A stretch of 64,000 nucleotides of DNA from Aulostomus chinensis. Taxonomy: Eukaryota; Chordata; Actinopteri; Syngnathiformes; Aulostomidae. Of the stretch, positions 12,061 through 24,500 are shown one piece after another. How positions within the stretch are numbered: position 1 is the stretch's first letter; each line of letters opens with the position of its first letter. The notes beneath the pieces are model-generated. The model was not told the origin of the DNA and searched no databases. It saw only the letters and a list, made by a program, of their open reading frames with translations. The position numbers and the translations under genes were made by a program. The stretch lies in the NCBI GenBank assembly GCA_037954235.1, contig JBBMOA010000007.1, forward strand, positions 18,111,501 through 18,175,500. The letters run 5' to 3'.

Positions 12061-12400
12061 AGGCTAAAGAAAACGGCTGTTTACCAACACAGTTGTTAAA
12101 TTTCACTGTAGAATACTACGCGTTCATTGTTTGAAATGCACTTAAAACTAGTTAAGAATCTAGAGTTAAATATTGTTTATTGATATCTACTTCACTTTTT
12201 GTTAAATTTGATGTGAGAACATGTCACAGAAGCACTTCCTGGGATCATTGCAGAGGCTCAGTGTGCGGCCCACTGATTTGAAATGCACTGAATATGAACA
12301 ATGTTTCTCCAACCACTTGAGTTCTGTGGGAAAATGTACTTAAGCTGTTGTTGATGGAATGTGGCTGTGACAGAGATAAGAACTGTCTAGAATCAATGTG

Positions 12401-12406
12401 TTTATT
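12401..12406 (-). promoter_or_regulatory. Candidate polyadenylation signal of ttc23
   Basis: TTTATT on the plus strand reads AATAAA on the minus strand, about 785 bases beyond the ttc23 stop. A nearer ATTAAA variant is at 12858-12863. Either could be used. Confidence 0.35.
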
Positions 12407-12829
12407 GAGGATGAGGATTCTGGTGCACTCAGCTTGAAATGTATGAAAGTGACGTGAACAAAGTAGAAATAGGTCATTAAAGCATGATTTGTTTATGTTT
12501 ATAAAAAAAATTTTAGGTGAAGCTGAAAGAGATGAGATGCCCTGCATCCTCTGTATCTAAAATAATAACTCTTACGTGGCCTCATGTCACATAAATTATG
12601 TTTGGGGGTTTTGCTGAGGTCTGTTTGTTAGCTAATAGCGAAAACAGTGAATATTCAAAGGAACCTGCCATTTTGGTCATTTTATAAGAGTTTGATTAAC
12701 AAGGTTTCTCTCGGGATCTTGGTTCCCTCTTATCCTCTCGAACAAGGTCGTCTATGATTAGCAGTTTTTTTAGACTAAACCTACGATGGGTCTTTTGGCT
12801 GCGCCTGGTCCTTCAGGTAATTCCTGGTA

Positions 12830-13120
12830 TGTGTCTGGCTCTGAAATAGCAATAGCTTTTAATTTTTAACATCAAATGTTGAGCACAACCCTAATTCCAT
12901 TAATGCAGGCAAAGAATGTTTTGGAGAAGAGACTGTTTGATGACGTTTTTGTCCACACCCCACAGCTAATAGACTAAGCTAACTAGCTTGTTTCAGGTGG
13001 GGTCTGGAGATGTGTCATGCTCACAGAAATGACACCAGGTTTTCTATCTGCTTGTCTGGCTCTAAAAAATATGATAGAAATTAAGTATATTTTCCTAAAA
13101 AGTTGGTGTATTCCTTTCAC
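12830..13120. repeat. Degenerate dispersed repeat fragment
   Basis: Contains words such as TGTCTGGCTCT (twice) and GACTAAGCTAACTAGC. Related words (GTGCTAAGCTAACAAGC) recur near 56380-56400, and CTGGCTCTTTCTGCATTC occurs near 21837 and 42088. The pattern suggests old copies of a common fish repeat, too decayed to classify by eye. Confidence 0.35.
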
Positions 13121-13188
13121 TCCTTCTCTCGTGCATCTTTAACAAAAGCCACCTACTTAAATGTATCAGTATACTATGAAGTAAAGCT

Positions 13189-16100
13189 TTACCGGGTCAA
13201 GATATCTACAGCTTTTTGTGTAGCTTTTGTCTTCTTGTGTTGAGGACCGTACAGCAACGTCTGGATCTCCAGGCACTAAAATTAAAAATAAAAACATGAA
13301 CGGCATAGTGAGCGGACAGCGTGGAAGATGAGAAGAGCATCGCATATTCAGAGGGGAAGAAACACTTCCTAGCAACATGTGAATGGACCAAACAACCAGA
13401 AATAACCAGTCAAAGGTTGAGATAACACCTGTGCTGACCACTCTTCAGTGGCAACAAGTGGGTGGATTTATTTTGAGAAGACTGGAATCTGAGGCAATAA
13501 ACTAATAAAAGCAGAGGCATGTGTTACTCTCACTGCTACATTTAGGTAAATTAAATGTCATGAATGAGCAATGGCTGCTAAGCTCTATGAAATAAACCTT
13601 AACTACTATCACATGTACATTATATCGACACAAAAATACACACAGTGACGCAACTCTACAATCCTCATGAATCCCAGGTTGTGAAAAGATTTCTGTTCAG
13701 TCAGGGAAAGAAGGAGGTAAAACTTTCCCTCTTCACCAGGGAGAGTAAAAAAAAAACAAAACCCACTGTGTCATTTGGAACAGATCCATCTGGCCTCTTG
13801 GATGTTTTCACTGTTGCTAAGGTTGATGTAATGGAAGGCCTTTTTTTTCTCCACAAGCACAACAGCAGAATGTGGAAATGTCAATGTGTTTGTATGAGGG
13901 ACTGAACCATTGTTCTGTCTTTTTTTGTTTTTTCTTCATAGATCTGTGCTGTATCTACCGTATGAAGCAGCCTCCCCCTGGAAAAGTTACTTGCCGAGAG
14001 TGCAGATGGTGTCATGATGACAGCAGGAAAGAAAGGTTCACTTATCTCCTCTGCGTACTTCAGAAAGGTTAGTGGTGGAACAGGGTGATGAGAGAGTGAG
14101 ACCTGACGTAGCCCGTCATGCTTGGAGCCCCTCTACACTTGGACGCATCAACAAAACAACATAGCAACCGAGCTCCTCTGGTTTCAGGCATGTTGCTACT
14201 AGTATGAGGAAATTCCCCCTAACCTATGTATTTAAGTACGTTTGATGGACTGGAGTATTGAGATCATCATGGCAGAAAAAAAAACAGAAACACTCATTAC
14301 ATAAGGAGTCATGAAAAAGTCAACTAAAGCCTGTAGTTCATTAAATACATGTGTGCTGAAAGCTACTGGGATACTGCACAGTGTTGAAGTATCTGTACTT
14401 TACATGAGGAATTATATTTTAGGAGACTTCTATTTCAATATATTTCAAATCAAATACTATGCTTCTTAACTTCACTGAATATATATGAATCCATCTGTTA
14501 CTTTTGAAGAGCAATATTTTGCAATTTGGTAAAACCTGATGTTGATGTACTTTCAAATTTGGAGGCTGCCAATCAGAGCAGTACAACTAGAAGGCGTAAA
14601 CCTGTGACCTTTAGAGGTCACAGGGTCAAAGAACACTCTCAGGCAATAGAGTTATCCTTGTAATTTTGAAACTGAAGTGAATTCAGTATGAATTGCTTCT
14701 CTTCTTTTAGATAAGTTGTGCTCTAAATAAGACTTTTACCAAAGTACTATTTTCTCTGATGCATTTCTACTGTTACTTAAGTGAAGGAACGTGCGTGCTA
14801 CTTCCACATCTGTTTCAAAGAACTCAGTGGCACACTGGACTAATTGGGGTCATTGTGGCTTTAATTGACAGCAGTTAGTTGAGCTTGTTTGCCCATCTGT
14901 CCGGCTCCATCCAGACTGAAGAAACACAAAGTCACTCTGTGTGATATTTTACACCAGGGAGGGCGACGCGGCCCACTGCACCTTTCCAAGATTAGCCAGC
15001 GTGGCTCTGATGGCGCTGTGCCTCAGAGAGGATGTAGAAATAGCTCATCTCAATATGACAGGGACTCTTTGTGCATATATTCTGACTACGTGACTGGCCT
15101 TTTGTCCAACCCTCTCAAACACTTTGGCAGGGGCTGTCATGTGTGATGACTCCGTACAACATTTCAAATATGCATATACAGGTTGAAGCCAACAGGACTA
15201 CCGCGGGCTGGTGATTACCTTTATCATGGTCCCGTGGGCTTGGCTCATCCTGCCCTCAGTCATTTCCACACTTCCGATGAGCTGAAGGGTGTCAGCTACC
15301 TCAGCACTCAGGTCTCCAAATGTAGACCTTTTTGAGGAAAGGGATGCTCTCTGGATTTCCACACATCTCTGCAATAAATTAAAGAGATCATGCGTTGCTG
15401 TCAGTGAAGCCAAACATGTAACCCGCGGATTAAATCATTTGACAATCACACACACTGTTTCCATGGTGCTGCACTTGGAAAAAACATTGATAATCAAAAC
15501 CTGCCGTTGGTTTCAACACTGCATGAACAAACATTGGAAAAAAATTGTTGTAGCGGCTTAGTTTGAGTGGGTGAATGACCTCTTGCTGTCCACTGAGGAG
15601 CAGGAAGCGACAGAAGTCATCCTGGGCAGTGAGAAAGGCTCGACCCTGTGGGCCCACGATATTCTTGTATGAATGTAGACTCTCCTCAAAGTAGCGTCCA
15701 GCAGAGTCTAGACAGGGAGGGGAAACACCAGTGACTGATGTAATAGTTAATTCTTACTTAATATACCTGGTGCAGTGCATCAATGACATCCAATCAATGT
15801 GATGTCATTACTACTACATGCCCCGCCCCTTTATCAAATGCAATCCCCTTTGTTTGAGCGACCATGCCCTTCCCTGTTGTTTGCAGGCCACAGGCCATGG
15901 CTAGTAGGGCTTTCAAAAAAGTTTGCATTTGAAATGTAATACTTGTTTGATATGATGTCCTCGTGAGCTCAGCGGACCATTTTATGAAGTTCAACAGAGG
16001 GTGCGCTTACAATTCCATCAGCTTGACCTGCTGCATGCCCTTTGACCTTTCAGTAATGCTGAAGTGTTTTCTCGTGAAAATGGTGGACAACCATGAGCAA

Positions 16101-18196
16101 ACCCATCCTGAGCAGATGGTCATGGCCCCAAAACATCTGGGGAACAGTGTGCCGAAGTATTTCAGGTTCTACAATCAGGTTCTTCAACTTCGAATGCTTC
16201 TGAATGCAATTGAAATTAATTCAAATATTCGAGCTTCATGTTTTGAAGACGCGAAAGCTATAATGGGTAGTGTGACATCACAGGAACTTCCCTGACAATC
16301 TTTGACTTTGATTTTGGCGTTCTGACCATCATCTCCAACCTGGGTCTTCAGACTTACTGCAATTCCTCGAGGCCCCAGCAAAATACAAAGTTTGATGTCC
16401 ATCGAATGAACGGTTGCTGAGACACACAGATGGATTTATTGCTTTTATAGTTAGATATCAACTCATTAGTGGTCCATTTTTCTGCATAAACCTGATCTTC
16501 CAGGTTGTTATGCTTTACTACCATGAGACTCAGTCTATGGTTGACCTTGACCTTGTCCTCAGCCGCGCTATTGTAAGTTCTGTTTCCATAACATCATGTT
16601 GAAGAATTTGACATATAGGAAGACAATGAGAGCTTCCACTCCTAATTAACCCCTTGTGCCTGTATCGTTCATACATCTGTGAATAGACTCACCATTGTGC
16701 TGGGGCTCTGCTGTAGCAGCCAGGATGAGGGCCAGGCTATGGGAGATCTGAGCCCCCTCCAGCTCCTCTGGGCTATGACTCACGGCAATGGCATGAGCCT
16801 AGCAGAAACACCCACATGAAATAAGACAGATCACATATCCCCAAATAAGAGGTGCAGGAACGTTACCTTGCAACTGAGCTTGGCAAGCAGAACCCGAGTG
16901 TTTGTGTTTGTTGTGCTTGTGCTGCGTTGTGTACGATGTGTAAATGATATGCCCCGCTTGCCTCAGAGAGATGTGCGATGGCTCTGTCAAAATAACCCCT
17001 GTCCTGCTCGATGGAGGCCATTTCCCTGTAGACCAAGCAGGTTTTTTCTGGTTTATCAGCATCCTTCAGCAGCTGAAGAGATTTCTCACACTGGTTTAAT
17101 GCTTCTTCTGGCTTGTTTTGTCTCTTATAGACTCTGCAGCACAGAGACGACATATAGAAAGGCAGATTGTTAGTGAAGGAAAGACAAATATGAAGACTTA
17201 GACATGTCTGGTCCACAGAGCTTAACCCCAAAGTATTGTGTCTGGGTCCCTGCGTTGAAAGCCAATGCAGCTGCCACACTGGATTTCCCCTCAGGGAATC
17301 AAAAACGTATCAAGAGTGCTCAAATAATAAAATAAATGATCAGCTATTAGCCTGTGACTTAATTATTATGAGTGTGAATGATAAACCAGTATTGACAGGG
17401 AATTTTCTTTGGTCCCTAGCCAGCCTCTTGCAGAGTGGTGGGGGCTTTTATGGCTGCAGTAGAAGCCTGATGGAGTGCAGGCTATAATAGGGAAGGCTTG
17501 AAGATTGTCCTTCTCTGCATCTTTTCACAAGCCTGTCTCCCCTGGGACTGAAGGTTTCACCGCCTCCATCCTTCTGCTTTCACTGCAGCTTCTCAGTGTC
17601 TGACAAATACATCCTGCATTGTTTAAATTTCAATTGCACAGTGTTTTAAATTTGGGGATGCTCTTCGGAATTTCAGGAAAGCCCTCCTGAGCACAGCTGA
17701 ATGTCTCTGCCACAGATGAGGAAGCCCTTTTTTTCTTATTCTGCAAAACAAATTCTACAGGCTAGCAGAGAGCAGTTCAGTGGAGGAGGCAAACCCCGGC
17801 TGCATTATCCACTGATGATCCATCAGACCAATCGACTGACATCCTCCTCTAATGGACTGTAAATCTAATCTTGCTCTCCAGTCAAGGAGGTGGCCGTCCT
17901 CACAAGCCAGAAGTAGGACTTTATTGGTCTTCATAGGGGCAACTGGTTGTGCAGCAGTAAAATAACAGCATCAAAACAAACAAGAGGAGACAATAAAGAA
18001 ATAAAGAACAGGAATAGGAACAACCAACATTATAGCCGCTCTGGCAACCGGGGGTTGACCTGGGGGTTAGATCGTACATTTGTCTGATCAAATATTAAAC
18101 ATTTTTATTATTATATATATTATTGGAATTGATTGACTCAGATTACCAAGCAAATAGTTACATTTAAACGTGTTCTACTTTGTCTTTGCTGCAGCC

Positions 18197-18234
<38 letters not shown>

Positions 18235-21200
18235 AGTCACTACTCCTCGATCTCCTCCAATGTCTGGTGTACAACACAATCTGATTGATTACATGTCAGG
18301 AGAATTGCTGTGAATCGATTTAAATATAGAATCATGTTAATCACAATCATATCCTCTGATGAATCACAAGATTAGAATACTAATATTTGGGGGGGCAAAT
18401 AGGTGTGATATATTGTCGTAAAGAAATGCATGAAACTTGGTGGTAGGAATCAGTGTTTTAAGTCTGCCATGCCTCATAACTTCTGCTTAACATCTGCACG
18501 AATGAAGCAGGGGTCGAATTAAATCTTGTAATTAGTAAAAGAGTAAAAGAAAAACTGCATTTTTAAGTTGTCCATATACATTGCAGGTATTAATTTTTAA
18601 AGGCAGCCATAGCCAAGGGTAAAATAGCCTGAAAACACTGAAGGCTACAGTACAACAGTCACAAGGTTAGTGAGCTGAGCTGTGTCTAAGGTAGGCAGCA
18701 GGTATTGCTGAAGTTGCATCAATGCCAAAGACATATAAAGGTAATATTTTTGACTGCATATGAATGTACATGTATATGTATGTCAGATTGAAATAATGGT
18801 GTCTCCTTGATCTGTAATAATCGGGATCGGTCGACCCCTACTGGCTACCATCCGAACAGACCAGAGTTAAGCAGCCAAATAACACATTCAAGTCCTCCAA
18901 GGTCTCGCTGTCCAGACTCTGATTGGCTGATGCTCCATCTACATGGAATGAGTGTTGCAGTCGGTCTGTTGCAGCACGCTGCTTGATTTTAGTCTTTAAA
19001 CGTCCTGCCTGCCAGTGAGTAACAGTAAATCTAGCATTCATAATCACTGTGGGAACCAAAATTCTCATCAGACCAGATGAATTTCGTTTTGAAGATTCGG
19101 TCGTGAAATGCAGAAAGCAGAGGTTACCAAAATATTGTGAAGAGTAATTTCAAAAATTTCCACGAATCCAAGATTATCCCAACATTCCTTGATGTATAGG
19201 AGTCTCCCATTCAGGCACTTTTCGGTCCTTTTAGGGCAGCAGCGGCAGCAGCAGAGGCCGAGCTACATTCCATCATGCCTTGAGTGCTGCCATCCTGCTC
19301 GCATGGACACACAGAGACAATACCCGTCTATCCTCTCATTCCCTCTGCATCCTTACGCACTTCCTGGCACAGCAACATTACACATCCCACTGAATTCTAA
19401 CAGTCCACAAGGCAGAGAATTAATATAATTAAGGATTTGTACATGTGTTTCCAAGCAAGCCACACAGTCCTCTTTTGTAAACGTTTCCAGAACATGGCTG
19501 ACGCAAGTTGGCTTTGGGCTTTCGCTCGGAAAATGGTACTGTACGGCCAAGCCAGAGAGAAAACAGAGGGACAAAAACACAGCAGCCTGCTCCAAAAACA
19601 TCTGTACAATGCTTTAAACTGACTGATCAGCATTCTGACAGAGGGAGGTTTTTATTGTGTGATTCCAGTGCAGTGGGCTAAAATTATGAAGTAATACATG
19701 AGCAGGAATATGTACATGTTGAGAGTCCGTGCAATACTGGAAAGGGGGCTGTCAGAAGCAGAGATCTGGAGCTCAGTGGTGTAAATTTGGTGAACAGATG
19801 TTTATTTAGTCTGATTAGATTAAGGTGGACAAAAATATGGAGCTGTCTCTGGAGGTTCACTGTTCAGCAATAAAGACATATCTAATCAAAACAATGAAAT
19901 GTTTTTACCTACAGTGCAGATTAATTCAAACGTCACAATAAGACTTTTGCCTCAATTCATAAAAATCTTCTTTGACAGATAACATGTCAGCACCTTGAGT
20001 GTGAACCTGAAACCAAAATGTTTGGACCAGGTTCTACAAGGGAGCCCAGCTATTCTAGGCTATTGTTCCAGGCTTTGGTGGTAACATTCCCCTCCATCAC
20101 AACAGTGTTGACTGACAGAGCTTTAGAAGCATGCCAAATTCTTAGTCATCACCTAACAAAAGAGATTTTGTAAGCTTACACACCAGCCAGTGTCTGCACA
20201 TTTTTTCAATTACGCATATCATGTCAACACACTGACTGTCTGAAAGAAGGGATGCACCGATGCAGCGCGTCCTGACACAAATACCTGGGCTTTGGGTATC
20301 GGCCAGAGCAGAGGTTCAGAGTACAACAGATACTGGCATTAAAGCCATGAGTTTAGAAGTAGTACTTTAAAATAGATTGCTGGCAGTTCAATCTTCTAAA
20401 AAAAAATACAACCATAAGGTTTTGCTTCCCATCCGTAAGACTAAATTGAGGGTTGAAATAGTCCCACAGAGTGTAAGGATAAATCTGTGCAATAATTTCA
20501 TGAAATATTTCCTCCACTGTGTGTTCTGACAATATTTTTCACAGTATTACAAATTACTTGAAATCATGTACACGACATTATTTTCAAATTTTTGAGGGGA
20601 ACTTGATTTTTGCTTAAAAATTAAAATTTGGACTTAAGTACATTTTAATGTTAAGTGATGTGTCCTTTGATTTCAACTGTGTCTCAAGAAGTGGTCCATT
20701 AGAGATATTAGTGGGATCATATCAACCCTAGTAAGACCGTATGTACATCCCTGACTGAAGTATTCATGCTTCCAGGACACATTTCCTCAATCAGTCCTGC
20801 GCTTAATGTCTGTGCTCGGCGCCTCTACCATGATCCTCTAATTCTTTAATCTTTACCTAAGCACCTTAGGGACCATGATGTCAATACCACCATTGAGTTA
20901 CAACGGCGTGTTATCAAATGACAAAACAAATCAATAACGTGGAAATGGTTGAGAGCCTGTGAGGTAAATAAACTGACTGAAAAGGCTCCGCATCGCAGAG
21001 TAAAGGAAGCAGAATGCCTCTTAATGTACGACTAGATGGGCGGACATGGAGAAACCACACCCAGGAGGGCTGCAAGCATCACGATGAGAACACCCGTGCC
21101 TGCTGCTGAGTCGGCTGCACAATAACACAGGAGGGAAAGAATGGTTTGATATATTGTGGTGTTTCCAAGAGACCCACAATAACATTTCAACAGCATAACA

Positions 21201-24200
21201 AAGCGTCAGCAAAAACAGATAAAGAAAAACAGACATTGTAAAAGGTTGTTTTCCCTTTTCTGCAATAAAGTGGGGACATATCGCCATCTTGTGGTTAAAC
21301 AGGAGAGTAAAGTTCAGGTTCTTAGACTGTTTACAAATACTGGTGTATTTCATTACAGATTACAGTATGCACTAACTTAATTTGTAATGTATGCTGTTAG
21401 TTTTATAGAGCAGAATATTTACATTCGCATGACTTTGACATAATTATTGCATAAAGTAGACTGAGCCCAAGAGTCACAGTGACGGTTACGTTTGTCAGAC
21501 AAATACAATCAAGATGCGGTTTTCCTCAGACTTTTAATCATCACAACAATGCATTAGAGTAAAACCAGTCAACTGCTTAATTAAAAGTCAAATGAACATT
21601 TTATAATCAACTAATCCCCTTAAAATAACAATAGCGCCAGTATTGGCTTTAAAAAAAAACAAAAAACTTTTCCACTTCCCCACAGCATGAAACGGGTGAA
21701 GGAGTTACAAGTAGCATAAATCTGCAATGCTCCTGTGCATTACTGAGTATACGGCTGAAGTAGACATGGATTAGGGACAGTTGTGCTGTTGTCAGTAGTT
21801 GTGGCACCATTGGCAACGTGCTAAATATACATGTCTGGCTCTTTCTGCATTCTGGAGTGATGCAGCAGTGAAAAAAATGTCTGTTTGTGAGTATTTGACA
21901 GGCGAAATACCCCTTTTGGGTGAAGTATCACTTGAAGACCCTCTTGTAGGTTAAGGGTAACAATTCCCATAATGCAAAGCAAACATTCATTGGGCTATTC
22001 CTGCCTCTGAAACGCCCACATCATTAAACCATTAAGATCCGTGAGCCAATATAGGCTAAGCTACGATACTGAATACTTGCCACTTGGTGAATTTGATATT
22101 TTGAAATGCTAGGAAACAGTTTTTCATGACAGTACCTGGAGAGTCCAGTGAAGACTTCCAGCTCGGTCTTCATCTTCTCTTCCTGACTGTTGCCACCATG
22201 TTGGTGAAGCTCTTCAAGAATTTGTTTTGCCTCCAAATAGGAGGATTCTGCTTCCTCGAGAGTTAAAAACGAGTCAAGGACACTTTCTATTGCTACAGAA
22301 TCTAACGCTCTACACTCATTCAGCGTGCTGATAAAATCCCTTTATCATAATTGGAAGGATATTGAGTTGTGAGCAGTGCAGCACCTCCCTGTGTGAGGTG
22401 GATGCTGAGGAGACATGAGAGAACCTCTAGTTTTTCACCTCTGCAGGAGGAGCTGGGGGAGCAGAAAGGCAGCTGTTCTCTGGCCAGGGAGGCATGCTCT
22501 GAGGCCTGCAGCCCCCAGCCTGAAAATCCAAACACAAATCTCTCTGTTAACTGCCTATCAACTGTGACTCTGAAGATCTCTTTGTACAGCTAACAAGTCC
22601 ATTAGCTGGTGTTTGGATCAAGGTGAAAATTAATCTTCTGTGAGTAATGACTCGAGCGAATTGATGAGGTGATGAAATCTTTTTAATTTACCTTTAAACT
22701 GGAGGTATGCTTTAGCCAGTCTGGCGTGGGCCTGGCCCACTTTCACATGCCCCTCCCCAAACGCCAGCCTCGTCAGAGCCACGCAACGCACCAGGTCATG
22801 GATGCAAGCGTCAAACTGAATAGAGAATATCACAACGCTACTTATTTATTCATCTAAATTCAATCAAGAACCTGCCTGACAAACCTGACTAAATTTCTCT
22901 TGTAGGAAAAATATTTTTTTCTTTTATTCAGTGTCTTTCAATTAATACTAGCAGAAAATTATTCATTAATTTTAACAAGTTATGCAAAACAGAATATCTT
23001 TTATGTTTTTTACATTTTACACTGATATTTTCTTAAAATGTGAAATGTGTGCGTATAGCTTGTATAGATAAATGCATCTTCAGCACACTTGAAGACAAGA
23101 GGACTAAAATCTGACTGCATCGTATTAACATGTCATGTGACATTACACCCACCTGGCCTTTGTCTTCGTGGTGCTGAGCTCGCCTCTCAACGTATCTGAG
23201 CTTTTCGTGCGGAGCCATCATGGTGACTCCCTTCTTACCGTGACCTGTCCGAGAGGGTCTCGCCACATCAGAGTCACAGGGAGGAGATGCTCCTATGCGC
23301 CTGCTGCTGCCCATGCTTTCAGGGGAACTAGAGGAACTAGTCACACAAAGCCTCTGATAGAATTTTACATTCAAGGAAATTCACTTTTTACCACCTACAA
23401 TACTGCAGCTGCTCTGGAGTTGACACCCGTCATCAGTCCTGCCTCCAAATCAATGCCAAAATGCTCAGTAAGACCTCTGTTTATTCTCTTTTACAGTATC
23501 ACTTTTTGAAATCATAGTCTAATAATAATAATACCAATATAAGATTGATTTGGGGCTACTTTACCATGGGACATGGCAGCTACAGACAAAAACATGCATT
23601 TCAATATCAATAACCGTATTAATAAAGTAATACAATAATAATATATCGAAGATTGATTTGGAGTTCCTGGGTCTCAAGTATTGCTGCTTTTGTATAAAAA
23701 GGTTTACTTTTTAATTATAATAAGATCAAATATGAGAGATAGTAAAATTGTATTTTAAAAAAGGAGCCATATTCGTGCAGTCTAGCAAACATATTCAGTG
23801 GTGATTGAGTCACGTGACAGGGAGCCTAAAAAAAATCAACTTTTTTTTAGTTCAAATATTTGTGTAAAATAAATTCAAACATCCGCGTAATGCGTACGAC
23901 TAATTTAGTATTTTTAATCTTATTTTACGCCAATCTGGGCAAATCGGTCCCAAGAGCTTTGGCGCTACTGAACTTTAATTTGTTGACGGTCCCTAAGTGA
24001 GACGGCCGCGATGAGACGCGAGTGTTCGGGGTTCGTTAGCCGTCCTCTCACTGCCAACATCGGGGGAAACTGAGTAGAAGAAGCCGCCTGATCTGGAGTG
24101 AATGGCCGTTAAATATCCCGCTTCAGACCAACTCCACCGCGGTGAGTGACGACAGAGCTGCTGCCACTTTTGGGGCTTTAATAACTTAAATATGAAGGTT

Positions 24201-24219
24201 ACCCTGGGTGGTCCGCCAT
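13189..24219 (-). CDS. ttc23: Tetratricopeptide repeat protein 23
   Basis: Seen: minus-strand exons 24203-24219 (tentative), 23153-23351, 22692-22815, 22363-22519, 22136-22261, 16962-17133, 16693-16798, 15580-15707, 15219-15368 and 13189-13275. All phases close, for about 421 residues (403 if translation starts at the internal ATG at 23314); human is about 447. Recognisable segments in order: EKLRYVERRAQ, DLVRCVALTRLAFGEGH, AKAYLQFKGWGLQASEHA, EAKQILEELHQ, YKRQNKPEEALNQCEKSL, YREMASIEQDRGYFDRAIAH, FLTAQDDFCRFLLLSGQ, FGDLSAEVADTLQLIG and a C-terminal IQTLLYGPQHKKTKATQ. Known: TTC23 is a TPR scaffold at the EvC zone of primary cilia, linked with IQCE and Hedgehog signalling. Two splice oddities: the 22262-22362 intron is AT-AC and the 16799-16961 intron is GC-AG. 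It converges on synm, as in human. The first exon is the least certain part. Confidence 0.93.
15369..15579 (-). other. ttc23: ttc23 intron before exon 15219-15368
   Basis: A 211-nt intron with donor CAAGAG|GTCATT and acceptor TTTATTGCAG. Phase 0 on both sides. The plus-strand open frame 15289-15561 is only its complement. Confidence 0.85.
15708..16692 (-). other. ttc23: ttc23 intron between exons 16693-16798 and 15580-15707
   Basis: A 985-nt intron with donor AATG|GTGAGTC and acceptor CTGTCTAG. No repeat or RNA gene seen. A CAGAGGGTGCGC word near 15995 is CTCF-like but weak. Confidence 0.75.
16799..16961 (-). other. ttc23: GC-AG intron of ttc23
   Basis: The reading frame requires splicing after ...AHLSE (exon 16962-17133) and resuming at AHAIAVSHSP (exon 16693-16798), which aligns gap-free with human TTC23. 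The donor is then CTGAG|GCAAGC, the standard GC-type donor, and the acceptor CTGCTAG. The next GT in frame (near 16932) would insert ten unconserved residues. Length 163 nt. Confidence 0.75.
18198..18232. repeat. (CT)n microsatellite
   Basis: About 17 uninterrupted TC/CT units inside the long ttc23 intron. Confidence 0.95.
20248..20350. repeat. Degraded DNA-transposon-like fragment
   Basis: GGGATGCACCGATGC followed by GGGTATCGGCC and ACAGATACTGGCATT resembles the ends of common fish hAT-type non-autonomous elements, which carry GATGCACCGAT and TATCGGCC words. It is strongly decayed, with no clear target duplication. The family is from memory. Confidence 0.4.
22262..22362 (-). other. ttc23: U12-type AT-AC intron of ttc23
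   Basis: On the minus strand, exon 22363-22519 ends ACAACTCA and the intron begins ATATCCTT, the U12 5' splice consensus. It ends TTTTTAAC with the AC terminus at 22262-22263, and a perfect branch-site word TCCTTGAC lies at 22273-22280 with its adenosine (22274) 12 bases from the intron end. The phase is 2+1 and joins LLTT-H-LEEAESS, matching human ALLSLQKFKEAAEN apart from a two-residue gap. No GT donor is available before the in-frame stop that would otherwise follow. Length 101 nt. Confidence 0.88.
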
Positions 24220-24500
24220 GATGCCCAAACTTTAACCACAGAAGAATGCCGCTGGTAGCCAGAACCTATCTCCATCAGACCAGTCGCTGCTGCTCTTGTT
24301 GCCACCGCCTCAGGACCCGCGGAGACGGACACCAACCCAGCGAGTCTCCATGGCATTCGGAGGTTGCGCGCGCAGACGGAAGGGGTGCATTCAGGAAGCC
24401 CAGTTTTAGCAGGGATTTTACAGCGTTACTTTCCCCAAAACATCCCAGGATTACATCGACGAAACGTCTAAATCCAGCCGCTGTTTTTAGGTCAAAAGAT
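23940..24500. promoter_or_regulatory. CpG-rich promoter region of ttc23
   Basis: Dense CpGs (CGCGATGAGACGCG near 24008, CACCGCGGTGAGTGACGAC near 24136, GTTGCGCGCGCAGACGG near 24363) in an AT-rich setting. It contains the proposed ttc23 first exon, with ATG at 24219 on the minus strand. A plus-strand donor CCGCG|GTGAGTGA near 24140 hints at divergent transcription, as between TTC23 and LRRC28 in human, but no plus-strand coding exon was recognised. Confidence 0.6.

Larger units (their letters stand above)
10211..12829. other. Intergenic stretch between convergent synm and ttc23
   Basis: Mostly AT-rich unique sequence with no recognisable coding exon. It contains a C9/A9 tract near 11490-11512, an isolated CpG-rich segment (about 11750-12060, listed separately) and candidate poly(A) sites for ttc23 on the minus strand. 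Confidence 0.6.
17134..22135 (-). other. ttc23: Large ttc23 intron (about 5 kb)
   Basis: Donor CCAG|GTACTG and acceptor GTGCTGCAG|AG. This is the only long intron of the gene. It contains a CT microsatellite (18198-18232), terminal-like words of old DNA transposons (TCGGTCGACCCC near 18829; GGGATGCACCGATGC near 20250) and a decayed repeat near 21815-21900. No exon in either strand was recognised. Confidence 0.75.
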
